The translations under genes were made by a program, and so were the position numbers. From NCBI GenBank assembly GCA_023954045.1, contig JAMLIR010000013.1, positions 1-64,000 of the forward strand: a stretch of DNA of 64,000 nt, given 5' to 3'. A model generated the notes under the pieces. The model ran no database searches. It was not told the origin of the DNA and saw nothing but the letters and a program-made list of their open reading frames with translations. This DNA comes from Burkholderiaceae bacterium (lineage in GTDB: Bacteria > Pseudomonadota > Gammaproteobacteria > Burkholderiales > Burkholderiaceae_E). Below are positions 32,799-42,082 of the stretch, piece after piece (position 1 is the stretch's first letter; each line of letters begins with the position of its first letter).

Positions 32799-34940
32799 TC
32801 AGCGCGCCATCGCGGTGTCGGTCACGACGCGCGGCGTGAGGAACACCAGCAGCTCGGTGCGGTCGTTCGTCCGGGCGGTGTTCTTGAACGCGTTGCCGAC
32901 GACCGGCAGGTCGCCGAGCAGCGGCACCTTGTTGACGGTGTTGCGCTCGAACTGCTCGTAGATGCCGCCGATGACGACGGTGCCGCCGTTCTCGACCAGC
33001 ACCTGCGTCTGCACGCGGCGGGTGTCGATCGCGTAGCCCGAAGGCGTCAGCTGCCCGACCGCGTCGCGGTTGACCTCGACCGCGAGGATCACGTTCCCCT
33101 CGGGCGTGATCTGCGGGGTGACCTCGAGCTTGAGGTTGGCCTTGCGGAACTGGATCGAGGTCGCGCCGCTCGAGGTCGCCTGCTGGTAGGGCAGCTCGGT
33201 GCCCTGCTCGATGATCGCCTTGCCCTGGTCGGCGGTCAGCACGCGCGGGCTGGAGACCACCTTGCCGCGCTGGTCGGCCTCGAGCGCCGACAGCTCGAGG
33301 TTCAGGAAGCGCGTCATGCCCGAGTTGAACAGGCTGATCGCGAACGTCGAGGGATTCGCACCCGAGATGTTCGCGGCCGGCAGGTTCACGAAGTTCGTGT
33401 TGGCCAGAGCCGTGCTGCCGGTGCCGACTGCGCCCGGCAACGGTGTGAGGTCGTGCACGCCCTGCAGGTTGCCCGAGATGGTGCCCTGGCCCGCGACGCC
33501 GCCGGCCGGGAAGCCGACGCGGTTGAAGCCCAGACGCACGCCGAGGTTGCGCGAGAAGCGGTCGTCGGCCTCGACGATGCGCGCCTCGATCAGCACCTGG
33601 CGCACCGGCACGTCGACCTGGGCGATGATCTTGCGAACCTCCTCGAGCCGCGTGGCGGTGTCCTGCACGAACACCTTGTTGGTCCGCTCGTCGACGACGA
33701 CGCTGCCGCGCTTGGAGAGCACGCGCTGCTTCTCGTCGGCCAGCAACTTGTGCAGCGCCTCGGCCTTCTGGTAGTTGAGCTGGAACGTCTCGGTACGCAG
33801 CGGCTCGATCTCCGAGATCTGGGCGCGCGACTCGAGGTCGAGCTTCTCCTTGGCGGCGATCTCGTCGCGCGGCGCGACCATGATCACGTTGCCGTTCTTG
33901 CGCATATCCAGGCCCTTGGACTGCAGGATGATGTCCAGCGCCTGGTCCCAGGGCACGTCCTTCAGCCTCAGGGTCAGGTTGCCCTGCACCGAGTCGCTGG
34001 TGACGATGTTCAGGTTCGTGAAGTCCGCGATCACCTGCAGCAGCGCGCGGATGTCGATGCTCTGGAAGTTCAGCGACAGTTTCTCGCCGCGGTAGCCCGC
34101 CTGCGTGCCGCGGGCGAGGCGCGACGGGTCGGCGCGCACCGGCTTGACCTCGACGACGAACTGCGTGTCGCTCTGGTAGGCGTTGTGCTCCCACTCGCCG
34201 TGCGGCTCGATGACCATCCGTACGTTCTCGCCCTGCTGCGTCGTGCGAACCGACGTGACTGGCGTGCCGAAGTCGGCGACGTCGAGCCGGCGGCGAAGGT
34301 TCTCGGGCAGGGTCGCCTTCAGGAAGTCGACGATGATCGACTGCCCCTGCTGGCGGATGTCGACCCCGACGCCGGGATCGGACAGATCGACGACGACGCG
34401 GCCCTCGCCCTCCTTGCCGCGGCGGAAGTCGATGTCGCGCAGCGAGTGCGCGCCCTTGCCGTCGGACTTGGCGAAGCTGTAGGCAGCCGGCGCCGGGGCG
34501 CTGCCGGCGGTCGCGAGCGGCTCGAGCGCGACCACCAGCGTGTTGCCGTCGATCGAGGTGTTGTAGCCGAGCGGGCGCTTCAGGTTGAGCACCACCCGCG
34601 CGCGCTCTCCCGCCTGCACGATCGCCACGCTGCGCACGTCGCCCTGCGGCAGCTCGATGGAGTTCTTGCCGACGCGGTTGTCGGTGTTCGTGAAGTCGAA
34701 CGCGATCCGCGGCGGGTTCGAAACCGAGAACCCGGCCGGCGTCGTCGTCGGCGGGTTCTTCAGCCCGATCCGCAGGTACGTGGTGCTGCCCTGCTGGACG
34801 CTGGCGACGGACTCGATCGAGTTCGCCTGGGCGAGCGCCGGCGGGGCGAACAGCACCGCCGCGCACGCCGCGAACGCGACGAGGGCCGCGCGGGCAGCCA
34901 TTCGGGCGGCCGATCCCGCGTTGCGCAATGTCGTTGTCAT
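32799..34940 (-). CDS. pilQ: type IV pilus secretin PilQ
   Basis: Outer-membrane secretin through which the type IV pilus extends. The 713-residue precursor has a signal peptide (about 1-36, ending PPALAQA) and two AMIN-type peptidoglycan-binding domains (about 37-290). Next come a secretin N0/STN domain (SLNFQSIDIRALLQVIADF), an N1 domain (LIEARIVEADDRFSRNLGV region), and the C-terminal secretin barrel (GTELPYQQAT ... PLLGDLPVVGNAFKN). The start overlaps the pilP stop by 4 bp. It is the last of pilMNOPQ. Confidence 0.97.
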   Translation of the reverse strand: MTTTLRNAGSAARMAARAALVAFAACAAVLFAPPALAQANSIESVASVQQGSTTYLRIGLKNPPTTTPAGFSVSNPPRIAFDFTNTDNRVGKNSIELPQGDVRSVAIVQAGERARVVLNLKRPLGYNTSIDGNTLVVALEPLATAGSAPAPAAYSFAKSDGKGAHSLRDIDFRRGKEGEGRVVVDLSDPGVGVDIRQQGQSIIVDFLKATLPENLRRRLDVADFGTPVTSVRTTQQGENVRMVIEPHGEWEHNAYQSDTQFVVEVKPVRADPSRLARGTQAGYRGEKLSLNFQSIDIRALLQVIADFTNLNIVTSDSVQGNLTLRLKDVPWDQALDIILQSKGLDMRKNGNVIMVAPRDEIAAKEKLDLESRAQISEIEPLRTETFQLNYQKAEALHKLLADEKQRVLSKRGSVVVDERTNKVFVQDTATRLEEVRKIIAQVDVPVRQVLIEARIVEADDRFSRNLGVRLGFNRVGFPAGGVAGQGTISGNLQGVHDLTPLPGAVGTGSTALANTNFVNLPAANISGANPSTFAISLFNSGMTRFLNLELSALEADQRGKVVSSPRVLTADQGKAIIEQGTELPYQQATSSGATSIQFRKANLKLEVTPQITPEGNVILAVEVNRDAVGQLTPSGYAIDTRRVQTQVLVENGGTVVIGGIYEQFERNTVNKVPLLGDLPVVGNAFKNTARTNDRTELLVFLTPRVVTDTAMAR

Positions 34941-35461
34941 TTGGCGTCCCCCTCCTGAAGCCGCAGCGTCGACTCTCGTTGAACCCAGTCGCCTGCGGCG
35001 TCCTGGACCAGTTCCTTGAGCAGGACCTCGTTCTCGCTGATCCTGGTGATCACACCGAAATTCTGGCCGGCGTAGTTGCCGACGTGCGCCTGGTAGACGG
35101 TCTTGTCGACCTGCAGCAGCGCATGGTTCTGGCGCCCGTTGGCCAGGTGGCCGACCATCCGGATCGCGTCGAGCGGAAAGGCCTCGAGCGCCTCGCGCCG
35201 GCGGTTCAGGTCCGGCTTCAGGCCGCCGGCACCCGGGCGCTGCGGGCCGTCGAGCACCGTCGCCAGCTTCTCGGGCGAGAACGGATCGACCTCGGCGACG
35301 TCGTCGTAGCGGAACGGCGCGAACTTCTTCGGCTCCTCGATGCGCTCCTGGATCGGCTTGGTATCGGCGCGCACCTGTTGCATCCACGCGCGCAGTTCGC
35401 TCTGGTCGTTCGAGCAGCCGGCCAGCGCGAGCACGGCCGCCAGCGTGAGCAGGCGCTTCAT
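34937..35461 (-). CDS. pilP: type IV pilus lipoprotein PilP
   Basis: An inner-membrane lipoprotein linking the PilNO platform to the PilQ secretin. The 174 residues begin with a lipoprotein signal and lipobox LAGC (lipidated Cys16). A flexible linker and a small beta domain follow (about 80-170, GHLANGRQNHALLQVDKTVYQAHVGNYAGQNFG region). Overlapping stop and start codons join it to pilO upstream and pilQ downstream. Confidence 0.95.
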   Translation of the reverse strand: MKRLLTLAAVLALAGCSNDQSELRAWMQQVRADTKPIQERIEEPKKFAPFRYDDVAEVDPFSPEKLATVLDGPQRPGAGGLKPDLNRRREALEAFPLDAIRMVGHLANGRQNHALLQVDKTVYQAHVGNYAGQNFGVITRISENEVLLKELVQDAAGDWVQRESTLRLQEGDAK

Positions 35462-36162
35462 TTCGCCGCCCCCTTCTTCGCGTTGTTGGCGTTCTTCGCG
35501 GCGGCAGCCTGGCGGCGCTGCTCGGCGATCTCCTCGGGATCGAGGTAGCGGAAGGTCTTCGCGATCGCCTCCATCGTGAGCGGACCGGGGCCGCTCGTGT
35601 CCGCGCGCCGATCGGGTATCGTGATCTGCACGTTGTTCAGCGTGACGATCCGCGGCAGGTTCGCGAGGTCGCTGGTGAACGAACCGAAGTCGTGGTAGTT
35701 GCCCGACAGCTTGATGGCGATCGGCAGCTCCGCGTAGTAGTCCTTCACGACCACCTGGCCGGGCCTGAACAGCTCGAACTGCAGGCCCCGGCCCACGCCG
35801 GCCTGGTTGATGTCGGAGAGCAGCGCGTCCATCTCCGCCTTGCTCGGCAACTGCTTCTCGAGCTGGCTCACGTACTGCAGGACCTGCTCCTTCTGCTGCC
35901 TGAGCACCTCGAGGTTCACCGCCTGCTTCATCTTGAAGGTGAATTCCTGCTTGAGCTGCGCCTCGTGCCGGACCTGCGTGTCGAGCTCCTCGAGCTGGCC
36001 GCGCCAGTACGACAGGTAGGCGACGCCGAGGACGGCGGCGACCAGGCCCCCGAGGAGCGCCGTCTTGGGCAGCGCCGGCCAGAGGCCGGGATGGCGTCCC
36101 CGCAGGCCGACGAACTGCGCGGTCAGGCCGCTGAAGTCGATTTTCGGGTTGAACTTGCCCAT
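35458..36162 (-). CDS. pilO: type IV pilus inner-membrane protein PilO
   Basis: Forms heterodimers with PilN in the pilus alignment complex. The 234 residues have a short cytoplasmic start, one transmembrane helix (about 32-50, ALLGGLVAAVLGVAYLSYW), a coiled coil (about 52-100, EELDTQVRHEAQLKQEFTFK ... LEKQLP), and a ferredoxin-like periplasmic domain. The C-terminal tail is Ala/Lys/Asn-rich. It starts 4 bp after the pilN stop. Confidence 0.94.
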   Translation of the reverse strand: MGKFNPKIDFSGLTAQFVGLRGRHPGLWPALPKTALLGGLVAAVLGVAYLSYWRGQLEELDTQVRHEAQLKQEFTFKMKQAVNLEVLRQQKEQVLQYVSQLEKQLPSKAEMDALLSDINQAGVGRGLQFELFRPGQVVVKDYYAELPIAIKLSGNYHDFGSFTSDLANLPRIVTLNNVQITIPDRRADTSGPGPLTMEAIAKTFRYLDPEEIAEQRRQAAAAKNANNAKKGAAK

Positions 36163-36166
36163 CGGA

Positions 36167-36817
36167 TCACCTGTTGGCGGCCGGGCCTGCCGCGGCCAGC
36201 GGCGCCGGCGCGGAAGTCGTCTTCGGTACCTGCGTCTGCGGCTGCGGGTTGGCCGTCTTGATCAGCGCGTTCAGCGAGAACTCGAAGACGCGGCGGGCGT
36301 CCTTGGGCGCCGTGGCGCCGCCGACCCGCCCCGCCTTGATCTCGATCAGCTCGGGGCGCTCGAGCCACGGCGTGCGGTTCGCCAGGTTGTGCAGCAGCTC
36401 CGAGACGCGCTCGTTCGACTGCGCGTAGCCGATCAGCGTGATCTTGCGTTCGTCCTGGCGCATCGACTTCAGGTAGATGCCCTCGGGCGTGTGCTTGACC
36501 AGCTCGTCCATCAGGTGCACCGGAATCGTCCGGTTGGTCTGCAGGCTCTCGACCGCGTACTTCCTCGCGCGCAGCGCGTCGATCTCCGCGCGCAGCGTCG
36601 CGATCTCCTTGATCTGCTCGTCGAGCTTCGCGTTCTCGGCGCGGATGAAGTCGTTGCGCGCGCGCTGCGCCTCGATTCTCTGGTCGATTCCCAGCGCGAC
36701 GACGATCGCAGCCGCGACCGCGCCGACGCCGACGAACGCGAGCAGCCCGACGAAGTCCTTCTTGCGCCGCTCCCGGCGCATCTCCCGGTGCGGAAGCAGG
36801 TTGATGCGCATGCTCAT
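36167..36817 (-). CDS. pilN: type IV pilus inner-membrane protein PilN
   Basis: The 216 residues carry the conserved N-terminal INLLPHRE motif that docks into cytoplasmic PilM, one transmembrane helix (about 22-42), a coiled coil (about 45-85) and a periplasmic ferredoxin-like domain. A Pro/Ala-rich tail follows. ATG 36817 overlaps the pilM stop (ATGA); the alternative ATG two codons later (MRINLL) cannot be excluded. Confidence 0.95.
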   Translation of the reverse strand: MSMRINLLPHREMRRERRKKDFVGLLAFVGVGAVAAAIVVALGIDQRIEAQRARNDFIRAENAKLDEQIKEIATLRAEIDALRARKYAVESLQTNRTIPVHLMDELVKHTPEGIYLKSMRQDERKITLIGYAQSNERVSELLHNLANRTPWLERPELIEIKAGRVGGATAPKDARRVFEFSLNALIKTANPQPQTQVPKTTSAPAPLAAAGPAANR

Positions 36818-37896
36818 GCGTCGAACCTCCGCATTGCCAGGCCGGTAGCGACCAGCAGCGACGGCGCGTCGGCGCGCAGCTGCCGCTCGCGGATCGTGCC
36901 GGCCACTTCCATCCCCTGGAACGGGCTCAGGATCTCGGCGGGCACCTGCGTGCGTTGCGCCACCGCCTCGGCCAGGCCGGGCACGACCGACGAGCCACCG
37001 GCCAGGTAGATCTGGTCGACCCGCGTGTACGGCGTCGAGGTGAAGAAGAACTGCAGCGCGCGCCCGATGTCGGTCGCCGCCTGCTCGACGAACGGCTGCA
37101 GCAGGTCGCGCTGGTAGTTGTCGGGAAGGTCGCCGGTGCGCTTCTTGATCTCGGCTTCCTCGGGCGTCAGCCCGTAGAGCCGCACCAGGTCCTGCGTAAG
37201 CTGCTGGCCGCCGAAGGTCTGCTCGCGCTCGAAGATCGTCTGGCGGTTCAGGATCACGGTCAGGTAGGTCATCGTCTGGCCGATCGAGAACACCGCGATG
37301 ATCTGTCCCTGGCCGTTGTTCGGCAGGAAGTCGACCACGTGGTCGACGGCGGCGCGCAGCGCGTACGGCTCGACGTCCATCACCACGGGCCGCAGTCCCG
37401 CCATCTCGGCCACGGCCACGCGGTCGTCGACCTTCTCCTTGCGCGACGCGGCCAGCAGGACGTCGACCTCCTCCTCGGAGCCGGCCGCAGGGCCGAGCAC
37501 CTGGAAGTCGAGGTTCACTTCCTCGATCGGGAACGGGATGTACTGGCTGGCCTCGGTCTCGACCTGCAGCTCGTAGTCTTCCTCGCGCAGCCCGGCCGGC
37601 AGCATGATCTTCTTGGTGATCACGGCGCCGGAGGGCAGCGCCAGTGCCGCCTCGCGCGCGCGGCTGCTGCACTTGCGCAACGCCCGCTGCAGCGCCTCGG
37701 CGACGGCCTCGGCCTTCTCGATGTTGCCGTCGACGATCGCGCCGCGCTCCAGCGGCTCGATCGCGTAGCGCTCGAGTCGCATCGGGGTGCGCTGCCCTTT
37801 CTGCAGCTCGACGACCTTGACGCTGGACGCGCTCAGGTCGATGCCGACCAGCGTTGGGGCTGCGCGGCGAAACAGAGTCGTTGGGATCACCGGCAC
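36814..37896 (-). CDS. pilM: type IV pilus assembly ATPase-like protein PilM
   Basis: Cytoplasmic actin-like protein that binds the PilN N-terminus. The 360 residues show the actin/FtsA-type nucleotide-binding features VGIDLSASSVKVVEL (near 17-31) and YLAGGSSVVPGLAEAV near the C-terminus. The start is GTG at 37896, giving MPVIPTTLFRR. A GAGG Shine-Dalgarno lies about 8 nt upstream. It is the first gene of pilMNOPQ, and the upstream leader contains a promoter candidate and a striking hairpin. Confidence 0.95.
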   Translation of the reverse strand: MPVIPTTLFRRAAPTLVGIDLSASSVKVVELQKGQRTPMRLERYAIEPLERGAIVDGNIEKAEAVAEALQRALRKCSSRAREAALALPSGAVITKKIMLPAGLREEDYELQVETEASQYIPFPIEEVNLDFQVLGPAAGSEEEVDVLLAASRKEKVDDRVAVAEMAGLRPVVMDVEPYALRAAVDHVVDFLPNNGQGQIIAVFSIGQTMTYLTVILNRQTIFEREQTFGGQQLTQDLVRLYGLTPEEAEIKKRTGDLPDNYQRDLLQPFVEQAATDIGRALQFFFTSTPYTRVDQIYLAGGSSVVPGLAEAVAQRTQVPAEILSPFQGMEVAGTIRERQLRADAPSLLVATGLAMRRFDA

Positions 37897-37916
37897 GGGG
37901 CGCCTCGATTTCGAAA

Positions 37917-37939
37917 AAATCCTTAATATCTAAGGATTT
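37917..37939 (-). repeat. AT-rich inverted repeat with T-run in the pilM leader
   Basis: A perfect 9-bp inverted repeat, AAATCCTTA / TAAGGATTT, around a 5-nt centre. Read on the - strand the second arm runs into TTTTTT, giving a terminator-like shape between the predicted pilM start site and its GTG. It may be an operator, or a leader hairpin that attenuates the pil operon. Confidence 0.55.
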
Positions 37940-37966
37940 ACAGATTATTTCTACAATTCGCTTGAA

Positions 37967-37996
37967 ATGCTAGCAACAAGCTCGATTTACTGTAAA
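37967..37996 (-). promoter_or_regulatory. candidate sigma-70 promoter of pilMNOPQ
   Basis: On the - strand, TTTACA (5 of 6 to TTGACA), an 18-bp spacer, and TAGCAT preceded by TGC (extended -10). The predicted start is near 37960, about 64 nt before the pilM GTG. The -35 overlaps the palindrome TTTACTGTAAA, which could be a repressor site. Confidence 0.45.
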
Positions 37997-38241
37997 GCCT
38001 TTTCTGGGCCCGTTAGCGACCGCCCGCCTCCATCCGTCGCACGGCATCGACCATCCGGCAGGATCGGGTCACCGGCCGGGTATCGGCGGTTGATCGAGGG
38101 GGTCGTACGGCACGTCGCGCGGCACGCGCGCCAGGCGCCGCCGACGCGGGCGCGCAACGCACCGTGCGGGCGGGGCTTCCCGGCGCGATCCGTATAAAAT
38201 CCGCCCACAGCGACGCGGGCGGCGAGCCCGCGGATGCGCGC

Positions 38242-40584
38242 ATGACCGACACCAAGACCCGCAGCCCGCGCAGCAAGTCCTCCTCGAAGACGAACTGGTT
38301 TCGCCTGGGCGCGGCCGCGCTCGCGATTCCTCTGGTCGCGGCGCTGGCCGGCGGCTTGCTGGTCGCGCTGGCGCTGATCCTGGCCAACGACCGGCTGCCG
38401 CCGCTCGACGCGATGCTCGACTACCGCCCGCGCATCCCGTTGCGCGTGTACACCGCCGACGGCCAGCTGATCGGAGAGTTCGGCGAGGAGCGCCGCACCT
38501 TCGTGCACATCGAGGACGTCCCCGCCGTCGTCAAGAATGCGGTGCTCGCGGCCGAGGACGCGCGCTTCTTCGAGCACATCGGCGTCGACCTGGTCGGCGT
38601 CGCGCGGGCGGCGCTGGTCAACTTCGTGGCCGGCGGCACCGAGCAGGGCGCCAGCACGATCACGATGCAGCTGGCGCGCGAGTTCTTCCTTTCGTCCGAG
38701 CGCACCTACACGCGCAAGATCGTCGAGATCCTGCTGGCGCTGCGCATCGAGGACAACCTGAGCAAGGAACAGATCTTCGAGCTGTACCTGAACCAGATCT
38801 ACCTCGGCAAGCGCTCGTACGGCTTCGCGGCCGCCTCGCAGACCTATTTCGGCAAGCCGATCTCGAAGCTCACCGCGGCCGAGGCGGCGGTGCTCGCCGG
38901 GCTGCCGAAGGCGCCGTCGCGCTTCAACCCGATGGTGAACCCGAAGCGGGCCATCGAGCGGCAGCGCTACATCCTCGGCCGGATGCACGACACCGGCCTG
39001 CTGTCGGATGCCGACTACACCGCCGCGCTGAATCAGCAGCTCGTGTTCATGCCGGCGCACGCCGACTACCCGGTGCACGCGCCGTACGTCGCCGAGCTCG
39101 CGCGCCAGCTCGCGTTCGACCTGTATCGCGAGGAGATCTATTCGGCGGGGATGAAGATCTACACGACGATCGTCTCCGAGGACCAGCGCGCGGCCAACGA
39201 GGCGCTCGAGCAGGGCGTGCTCGATTACGACCGGCGCCACGGCTTCCGCGGCCCCGAGCGCATGCTCGACCTGCCCGCCGACGCGGCCGCCGCCGAAGAC
39301 GTCGTCGAGGCGTCGATCGGCGACAGCGACGACATCGGCCGCTTCCTCGCGGCGGTCGTGCTCGAGGCCGCGCCCAGGCGCGTCGTCGTCTCGCGCGGCC
39401 GCGGCAGCTCGATCGAGATCACCGGAGACGGCCTGAAGTTCGTCGCTGCGGCGCTCGGCGAGCGCGCGCCGGCGGCGCGCCGGCTGCGGCGCGGCGCAGT
39501 CGTGCGGATCGTCGACGCCGGCAAGGGCGCCTACGCGATCAGCCAGCTGCCCGAGGTGCAGGCGGCCCTCGTCGCGTTGAACACGACCGACGGCTCGGTG
39601 CGCGCGCTGGTCGGGGGCTTCGACTTCGAGCGCAACAAGTTCAACCGCGTCACGCAGGCGTGGCGCCAGCCGGGCTCGAGCTTCAAGCCGTTCATCTACT
39701 CGGCGGCGCTCGAAAAGGGCTTCATGACCAGCACGGTGATCAACGACGCGCCGGTGCTGATCGATCCGGCGCGCACCGGCGGCCAGCTCTGGGACCCGAA
39801 GAACTACGACGGAAAGTTCGAGGGCCCGATGCGGATGCGCACCGCGCTGGCGAAGTCGAAGAACATGGTCTCGATCCGGCTTCTCGACGCGATCGGGCCG
39901 CAGTACGCGCAGGACTACGCGTCGCGCTTCGGCTTCGACCCCGAGCGGATTCCGCCGTTCCTGACGATGGCCCTCGGCGCGGGGTCGGTCACGCCCTGGC
40001 AGATGGCGCGCGCGATCACGGTCTTCGCCAACGGCGGTTACCGCATCGAGCCGTACGTCGTCGCGCGCATCACCGACATCAACGGCCGGCTGCTCGCCAG
40101 TGCGCACCCGGGCCAGGCCGGCGACGAATCGCTGCGCGCGATCGACGCGCGCAACGCGTTCCTGATGGACAACATGCTGCGCGACGTGGTCCGCATGGGC
40201 ACGGCGACCCGCGCGCGGGTGCTCAAGCGCAACGACCTGGCCGGCAAGACCGGGACCACCAACGACTCGATCGACGCGTGGTTCGCCGGGTACAACCCGC
40301 GGATTTCGGCGGTGGCGTGGGTCGGCTTCGACCAGCCGCACAAGCTCGGCGACCGGGAGACCGGCGGCGGGCTGGCACTGCCGATCTGGATCGACTACAT
40401 GGCGACGGCGCTCAAGGGCGCCCCCGAGCAGGAGACGCAGGCGCCACCCGGCATCGTGCGCGTCGACGGCGAGTACTACTACGCCGAGACCCAGCCGGGG
40501 CAGGGGATCGCTTCGCTCGGCGTCTCCGAGGACGGGGTCGCCGCGGGCGCCGACGCCGACCTGATCCGCAACCAGGTGTTCTGA
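38242..40584 (+). CDS. mrcA: penicillin-binding protein 1A
   Basis: Bifunctional peptidoglycan glycosyltransferase/transpeptidase anchored in the inner membrane. The 780 residues have one N-terminal helix (about 22-48). The GT51 domain has Glu105 in AAEDARFFEHIG and QGASTITMQLAREFF. A linker/OB-type region spans about 290-430. The transpeptidase domain has SxxK Ser479-Lys482 (QPGSSFKPF), SKN 539-541 and KTGTT 669-673. It is divergent from the pil operon, where mrcA/ponA is commonly found. The lptM frame begins right after its stop. Confidence 0.97.
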   Translation: MTDTKTRSPRSKSSSKTNWFRLGAAALAIPLVAALAGGLLVALALILANDRLPPLDAMLDYRPRIPLRVYTADGQLIGEFGEERRTFVHIEDVPAVVKNAVLAAEDARFFEHIGVDLVGVARAALVNFVAGGTEQGASTITMQLAREFFLSSERTYTRKIVEILLALRIEDNLSKEQIFELYLNQIYLGKRSYGFAAASQTYFGKPISKLTAAEAAVLAGLPKAPSRFNPMVNPKRAIERQRYILGRMHDTGLLSDADYTAALNQQLVFMPAHADYPVHAPYVAELARQLAFDLYREEIYSAGMKIYTTIVSEDQRAANEALEQGVLDYDRRHGFRGPERMLDLPADAAAAEDVVEASIGDSDDIGRFLAAVVLEAAPRRVVVSRGRGSSIEITGDGLKFVAAALGERAPAARRLRRGAVVRIVDAGKGAYAISQLPEVQAALVALNTTDGSVRALVGGFDFERNKFNRVTQAWRQPGSSFKPFIYSAALEKGFMTSTVINDAPVLIDPARTGGQLWDPKNYDGKFEGPMRMRTALAKSKNMVSIRLLDAIGPQYAQDYASRFGFDPERIPPFLTMALGAGSVTPWQMARAITVFANGGYRIEPYVVARITDINGRLLASAHPGQAGDESLRAIDARNAFLMDNMLRDVVRMGTATRARVLKRNDLAGKTGTTNDSIDAWFAGYNPRISAVAWVGFDQPHKLGDRETGGGLALPIWIDYMATALKGAPEQETQAPPGIVRVDGEYYYAETQPGQGIASLGVSEDGVAAGADADLIRNQVF

Positions 40585-40797
40585 GTGCGCGCGCCCGCAC
40601 GACGCATCGAGCGCCCGGTGCGGCGCGGCGCTGCCGCACGGCTCGTCGCCAACGCCGCCGCCGTCGCGGCGGTGCTTGCGCTGCTCGCGGGCTGCGGCCA
40701 GCGCGGGCCGCTCTACCTGCCCGACTCGCAGCCGAAGAAGAAGCTCGCCGCCGGCCCGCAGGCGCCCGCGCCGGCGCCGGCGCCGCTCCAGCACTGA
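40585..40797 (+). CDS. lptM: small outer-membrane lipoprotein, LptM/YifL family
   Basis: A 70-residue lipoprotein with the family hallmark immediately after the lipobox: LLAGCGQRGPLYLP (lipidated Cys37 with the start used here). LptM assists maturation of the LptDE lipopolysaccharide translocon in E. coli. The tail is Lys/Pro/Ala-rich. The GTG at 40585 directly abuts the mrcA stop; another GTG at 40618 would give a 59-residue form with a more normal signal peptide. As in many proteobacteria it sits just upstream of lysA (22-bp gap). Confidence 0.85.
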   Translation: MRAPARRIERPVRRGAAARLVANAAAVAAVLALLAGCGQRGPLYLPDSQPKKKLAAGPQAPAPAPAPLQH

Positions 40798-40819
40798 CCC
40801 CACCGACGACACGTTGCCG

Positions 40820-42082
40820 ATGGACGCCTTCCACTACCGCGGGAACTCGCTGCTGGTCGAGGACGTCGCGCTCGCGACGATCGCCGAGCGCTTCGGCACG
40901 CCGACCTACGTCTACTCCAGGCACGCGATCGTCGACGCGTTCGCCGAGTTCCGGCGCGCGGCGTCCGGGCGCAACGTGCTGGTCTGCTACGCGCTGAAGG
41001 CCAACTCGAACCTCGCGGTGATCGACCTGCTCGCGCGCGAGGGCGCGGGCTTCGACATCGTCTCAGGCGGCGAGCTAGCCCGGGTGCTGGCGGCCGGCGG
41101 CGACCCGTCGCGGGTCGTCTTCTCGGGCGTCGGCAAGAGCGCGGCGGAGATGCGCGTGGCGCTCGAGGCGGGCGTGCGCTGCTTCAACGTCGAATCGGAG
41201 AGCGAGCTGCTGCGGCTCGACGGCGTCGCCGGCGCGATCGGGCGGCGCGCGCCGGTGTCGCTGCGCGTGAACCCGGACGTCGACGCCGGCACCCACCCCT
41301 ACATCTCGACCGGGCTGCGCGAGAACAAGTTCGGCATCGCGCACGACGCGGCGCTCGCCGCCTACCGGACCGCTGCGCGCCTGCCGAACGTCGACGTACA
41401 GGGCATCGACTGCCACATCGGCTCGCAGATCACCGCGATCGATCCGTTCCTGGCGGCGCTCGACAAGCTGCTCGAGCTGGTCGACGCGCTGCACGCCGAG
41501 GGCATCGCGCTGAAGCACCTCGACCTCGGAGGCGGGTTGGGCATCCGCTACGCCGACGAGCAGCCGCCTTCGCGCGAGGCGCTCTTCGCCGCGATCTTCG
41601 AGCGGATCGACCGCCACCCGCGCGGCGCCTCGTACGAGCTGGTGTTCGAGTTCGGGCGCTCGATCGTGGGCAACGCCGGCGTGCTGCTGACGCGCGTCGA
41701 ATACCTCAAGCGCAATGCCGAGCGCGGCTTCGCGATCGTCGACGCCGCGATGAACGACCTGATGCGCCCGGCGCTCTACGACGCCTACCACGGCGTGCTC
41801 CCGGTGCAGCCGCGCGACGAGCGGTCCGCGCAGAGCTGGGACGTCGTTGGCCCGGTCTGCGAGTCGGGCGACTGGCTCGCCCGCGGCCGCAGGCTCGCGC
41901 TCGCCGAAGGCGACCTGCTGGCGATCGCGTCGGCCGGCGCGTACGGAATGGCGATGGCCTCGAACTACAACACCCGGCCGCGCGCGGCCGAGGTGATCGT
42001 CGACGGCGGCGACGTGCACCTGGTGCGCGAACGCGAACCGGTCGAGTCGCTATTCGCGCTCGAGCGGCGCCTGCCGCGCTGA
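40820..42082 (+). CDS. lysA: diaminopimelate decarboxylase
   Basis: The last step of lysine synthesis: PLP-dependent decarboxylation of meso-diaminopimelate. The 420-residue alanine-racemase-fold enzyme has PLP-binding Lys60 (CYALKANSN), HIGSQI, the Gly-rich LDLGGGLGIRY, and the conserved CESGDWLARGR supplying the second-subunit cysteine. The 3' end overlaps the convergent msrQ gene by 33 bp. Confidence 0.97.
   Translation: MDAFHYRGNSLLVEDVALATIAERFGTPTYVYSRHAIVDAFAEFRRAASGRNVLVCYALKANSNLAVIDLLAREGAGFDIVSGGELARVLAAGGDPSRVVFSGVGKSAAEMRVALEAGVRCFNVESESELLRLDGVAGAIGRRAPVSLRVNPDVDAGTHPYISTGLRENKFGIAHDAALAAYRTAARLPNVDVQGIDCHIGSQITAIDPFLAALDKLLELVDALHAEGIALKHLDLGGGLGIRYADEQPPSREALFAAIFERIDRHPRGASYELVFEFGRSIVGNAGVLLTRVEYLKRNAERGFAIVDAAMNDLMRPALYDAYHGVLPVQPRDERSAQSWDVVGPVCESGDWLARGRRLALAEGDLLAIASAGAYGMAMASNYNTRPRAAEVIVDGGDVHLVREREPVESLFALERRLPR

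Larger units (their letters stand above)
37897..38241. other. 345-bp divergent intergenic region between pilM and mrcA
   Basis: The longest gene-free stretch. The pilM-proximal 100 bp (about 37905-38005) is strikingly AT-rich for this genome. It holds the pilM promoter candidate, an 11-nt palindrome TTTACTGTAAA (37986-37996) and the leader hairpin. The mrcA-proximal part is GC-rich; a TATAAA hexamer at 38193-38198 is the only -10-like sequence for mrcA and has no -35 partner. No open frame here looks like a gene. Confidence 0.7.
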
